Of a DNA stretch of 33,207 bases, positions 31,598-33,207 are shown piece by piece. The position numbers were made by a program, and so were the translations under genes. This DNA comes from Candidatus Parcubacteria bacterium. GTDB taxonomy: Bacteria; Patescibacteriota; Patescibacteriia; PEXW01. Every line of letters starts with the position of its first letter. The first letter of the stretch is position 1. The stretch is from positions 1 through 33,207 of the forward strand of contig QZJU01000011.1 of NCBI GenBank assembly GCA_003597955.1, written 5' to 3'. The notes beneath the pieces were generated by a model, which worked only from the letters and a program-made list of their open reading frames with translations, was not told where the DNA came from and did no database searches.

Positions 31598-31822
31598 AGT
31601 CTTTATTTAATTAAGATTCTCGCGGTCCCATCCTTACTTTCCGGACTTTGCCCATTTATCTGGGTAATATCCGAACACTTAATTTATAATTCACGATGAG
31701 TGACCACCGTCCCCGCTTTTGGCGGAGCTGCTTGAGAGTTGTGTTCAGTAAACCCCTGGTATCCGGCTTACACTATCCCGGATTCGCTTGAAACCTATAA
31801 ATTTACTTACTATTTCTCTCTA
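31530..31822 (-). promoter_or_regulatory. T-box riboswitch, predicted tRNA-His specific
   Basis: Complete T-box leader on the minus strand. Stem I: AGTAAA (31807-31802) pairs with TTTACT (31752-31747), and ATCCGG (31783-31778) with CCGGAT (31766-31761). It carries the AAGCGA bulge and the apical GTGTAAGC of known T-boxes, and a 5' GAGAGAAATAGTA. The specifier loop reads GAA-CAC-A with CAC at 31743-31741, a His codon. Stem II region includes CCGC/GCGG; stem III has CCCA/TGGG inside TTCGGA/TCCGGAA. The T-box AAGGATGGGACCGCG (31635-31621) forms an antiterminator with CTCTCGTTCCTT (31599-31588), leaving the 7-nt bulge TGGGACC. TGGG pairs with a CCCA tRNA end; C73 is typical of bacterial tRNA-His. 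A TTGACA lies upstream (31850-31845) without a clear -10. Confidence 0.93.
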
Positions 31823-31903
31823 CAAACGCATTGTGTTCTTAAACTGTCAAAGGTTTAATTAGACTATACCCAAATGGCTTTTTTAGTCAAATTCGAGGCT
31901 TGT

Positions 31904-31932
31904 GAATAATAAGGGCTGAGCTGATTCAGCCC
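31904..31932 (-). terminator. Terminator of the EamA-like gene, stop codon in stem
   Basis: On the minus strand GGGCTGA (31932-31926) pairs with TCAGCCC (31919-31913) around a 6-nt loop, followed by TTATTATT. The TGA stop is part of the stem. It isolates the upstream genes from the T-box unit. Confidence 0.72.
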
Positions 31933-32417
31933 AGAACTTTTTTGAAAAACTTGATTACGGTTTCCTGCGGAAAATACAGAAGAAAAATCGCCACTCCCCC
32001 TAATAATAAACCAATAACCTTTGTCCAGGGAAAACCCTCATGCAGGAATTTTGTGCCAATAAGAGCGACTACCGATATTGTGCCTACCGATACTAACGGA
32101 TAAGCGATGGACATCTGCAGGGCGCCGTAAACCTTAACCAGCAATAAAAGAGTTATTGCCCAGACTAAGGAACCAAAAATTACATATTTTAAGCTGATTG
32201 GCGTAAAAGCCAAACTGGCAACAGTGCTGGATTTCTGTCCCAGAAACTGCCCGGCCAACCAATGAAACAACAGTCCGACTATAATCAAGGCAATACCCGA
32301 ACTGATTGCCATTAAGGGCGGCGTTGCGCCATTTACGGCTGCCTTACGCAGGCACAGGCTGAAAAGTCCATTCGCTATGGAAACAGCGACCAAAAAAACG
32401 ATTAACTGCTTGCTCAT
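31926..32417 (-). CDS. Four-helix DMT-superfamily (EamA/SMR-like) membrane protein
   Basis: A 163-residue hydrophobic protein with four predicted helices, about residues 5-25, 36-56, 77-98 and 103-150 (the last region holding one or two). SIAYPLVSVGTISVVALIG is the Pro-containing helix typical of EamA and SMR half-transporters, followed by FLHEGFPWTKVIGLLLGGVAIFLL, the usual last helix. It resembles half-size transporters that work as dimers. The substrate is unknown. GGAGA (32427-32423) lies 5 nt before the ATG. It is separated from the T-box unit by its own terminator and from the next gene upstream by 64 nt. Confidence 0.75.
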   Translation of the reverse strand: MSKQLIVFLVAVSIANGLFSLCLRKAAVNGATPPLMAISSGIALIIVGLLFHWLAGQFLGQKSSTVASLAFTPISLKYVIFGSLVWAITLLLLVKVYGALQMSIAYPLVSVGTISVVALIGTKFLHEGFPWTKVIGLLLGGVAIFLLYFPQETVIKFFKKVLG

Positions 32418-32481
32418 ACAAATCTCCGAATTACTAATTTACTAGTTGTTTATTGATGCTCTTTTTTTAATAAACAAATTT

Positions 32482-33006
32482 TTATACTTTTTCTAAAAAT
32501 TTCACCGCTTGCGAAATACACTCTTCAGCCGTTGAAGCGCCAATAAATACAACTTTTTGGCTTTCGTCAAAAGAAGTACCGGCCAGCCGATCGAACTCCT
32601 GGCTGAAACCAGTATACACGATCATCGGTATGCCCAAACGATAAGCCATATAGATTTCAGCCCAAGTGCCCGGCCCGCCCGGCAATATGATTATTGCGTC
32701 GCAGCTTAATAACCCGGCAAACAGGAAATCACCGACATCAATGGGAGTGCATATTTCCACATCGACAAATTCGTTTGACCCCTTGCGATTCCTGCCGGGA
32801 GTGCCGACAGTGATTCCACCGCCTTCTTTCGCTCCTTGACAGGCTGCCTGCATGACTCCGTCCATGCCGCCGGTTATCAAAATTATTTTCTGCTTAGCTA
32901 ATAAAAACCCGATTTGGTGCGCGGCGCTCAATACAGCGTCTGCTTTGTCACCCAGGGCAGCCAAACTCGCTTGACTACCCCCAATTACTCCAATCTGCGT
33001 GCTCAT
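32482..33006 (-). CDS. LOG/TIGR00725-type Rossmann protein (possible nucleotide-processing enzyme)
   Basis: A 174-residue cytosolic protein of the SLOG/lysine-decarboxylase-like superfamily. Seen: GVIGGSQAS near the N-terminus, ITGGMDGVMQAA (44-55), GITVGTPG, and PGGPGTWAEIYMA (109-121), equivalent to the PGGxGTxxE nucleotide-binding motif. The LOG enzymes of this fold cleave nucleoside monophosphates to a base and ribose 5-phosphate; TIGR00725 members are uncharacterised. The GTWAE form and short length fit TIGR00725 better than the cytokinin-activating LOG. AGGAGA (33018-33013) lies 6 nt before the ATG. It could contribute to nucleotide turnover with the downstream salvage genes, but it has a separate promoter. 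Confidence 0.82.
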   Translation of the reverse strand: MSTQIGVIGGSQASLAALGDKADAVLSAAHQIGFLLAKQKIILITGGMDGVMQAACQGAKEGGGITVGTPGRNRKGSNEFVDVEICTPIDVGDFLFAGLLSCDAIIILPGGPGTWAEIYMAYRLGIPMIVYTGFSQEFDRLAGTSFDESQKVVFIGASTAEECISQAVKFLEKV

Positions 33007-33048
33007 TTGCGTTCTCCTATTTTTTTAAAAGTGCGATTAAATTATCTT

Positions 33049-33075
33049 AATATAGCAGGGTTTGTACTTAGTCAA
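33049..33075 (-). promoter_or_regulatory. Extended -10 promoter of the LOG-like gene
   Basis: The minus strand reads TTGACT (33075-33070), a 15-bp spacer, then TGC TATATT (-10 at 33054-33049). The spacer is short, but the TGn extension compensates. Confidence 0.6.
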
Positions 33076-33079
33076 ATAT

Positions 33080-33114
33080 AAAAAACCGTTGAGAATGATA
33101 CCCAACGGTTTTTT
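33080..33114. terminator. Symmetric terminator hairpin
   Basis: AAAAAACCGTTG (33080-33091) and CAACGGTTTTTT (33103-33114) are perfect 12-nt arms with an 11-nt loop. A and T runs on both sides allow use in either direction. It lies just upstream of the LOG promoter and probably ends a minus-strand gene outside the window. Confidence 0.8.
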
Positions 33115-33127
33115 CTAATCCAGGAAA

Positions 33128-33180
33128 CCCCGCACGGAAGCGGCGTCAGGAGTAGTCTTTTAGCCGCTTTAAGTGCGGGG
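33128..33180. other. Two-part GC-rich stem-loop near the window end
   Basis: CCCCGCAC (33128-33135) pairs with GTGCGGGG (33173-33180), and AAGCGGC (33138-33144) with GCCGCTT (33163-33169), separated by a small internal loop, with an 18-nt apical loop. Only a short TTT follows on the minus strand. It may be the 3' end of an RNA or a terminator of a gene beyond the edge. No gene is seen in 33115-33207. Confidence 0.65.
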
Positions 33181-33207
33181 ATGAATGGAACCTCTCTTGC
33201 CAGGCCG

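Noticed and set aside
31530-31850. RNase P RNA, tmRNA or SRP RNA, suggested by AAAGTCCGGAAAG
   Set aside because: The other conserved blocks of these RNAs are missing, whereas the AAGCGA bulge, GTGTAAGC loop, specifier loop, TGGGACC bulge and competing terminator fit a T-box throughout.
33115-33207. Possible tRNA at the window end (GGTTCCATTC-like stretch on the minus strand)
   Set aside because: No cloverleaf can be formed: there is no acceptor stem, anticodon loop or CCA, and the main pairing is the long two-part hairpin.
1-33207. Alternative genetic code with TGA as glycine, known in some CPR lineages
   Set aside because: Several genes end at TGA with normal length and a terminator or next gene directly after (6504, 24245, 25990, 31926), so the standard code is used.

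Overview
The window looks like chromosome from a Candidate Phyla Radiation (Patescibacteria, Parcubacteria-like) bacterium or a close relative. The grounds are compact genes, many starts without a Shine-Dalgarno, a long run of secreted Ser/Thr/Gly-rich proteins, cohesin and dockerin modules on membrane-anchored proteins, a DUF916-like surface protein, and the standard genetic code with TGA used as stop. No lineage marker such as rRNA is present, so this placement is inference. No tRNA, rRNA, CRISPR array, transposase or phage gene was found.

Region 1 (1-8335) is housekeeping and small accessory genes. A minus-strand calcium-binding (thrombospondin type 3 repeat) secreted protein diverges from a thiol/redox block: an HxlR-type regulator with a palindromic operator in its own promoter, thioredoxin, thioredoxin reductase and glutamate dehydrogenase. 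A CDP-alcohol phosphatidyltransferase, a small secreted protein, an M50 membrane protease, a YjbQ protein, a CoA-binding protein and a small zinc-ribbon protein follow. Three copies of a GC-rich palindrome lie in the gaps.

Region 2 (8336-25990) is a plus-strand cell-surface locus. It encodes a 2786-residue repeat protein, a secreted polysaccharide-deacetylase-like protein, and a 357-residue secreted protein whose C-terminal ~145 residues are nearly the same as those of the giant. A membrane-anchored DUF916-like protein, a secreted dockerin protein and three paralogous membrane-anchored cohesin proteins with cytosolic tails complete it. Together they suggest a cell-anchored cohesin-dockerin scaffold combined with a WxL/DUF916-like surface system.

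Region 3 (25991-28850) holds a 52-residue membrane peptide, a DksA/TraR-type zinc finger protein, lipoprotein signal peptidase and a ComM/YifB AAA+ ATPase.

Region 4 (28851-33207) is all minus strand. A three-gene operon (nucleoside phosphorylase, HAD hydrolase, phosphoribosyltransferase-like protein) is preceded by a complete T-box riboswitch. Its specifier reads CAC, and its tRNA-end bulge (TGGG) expects a C discriminator base; both point to tRNA-His. A histidine T-box over nucleoside-salvage-like genes is the most unexpected item in the window. A DMT/EamA-like four-helix membrane protein and a LOG/TIGR00725-like Rossmann protein lie upstream of it.
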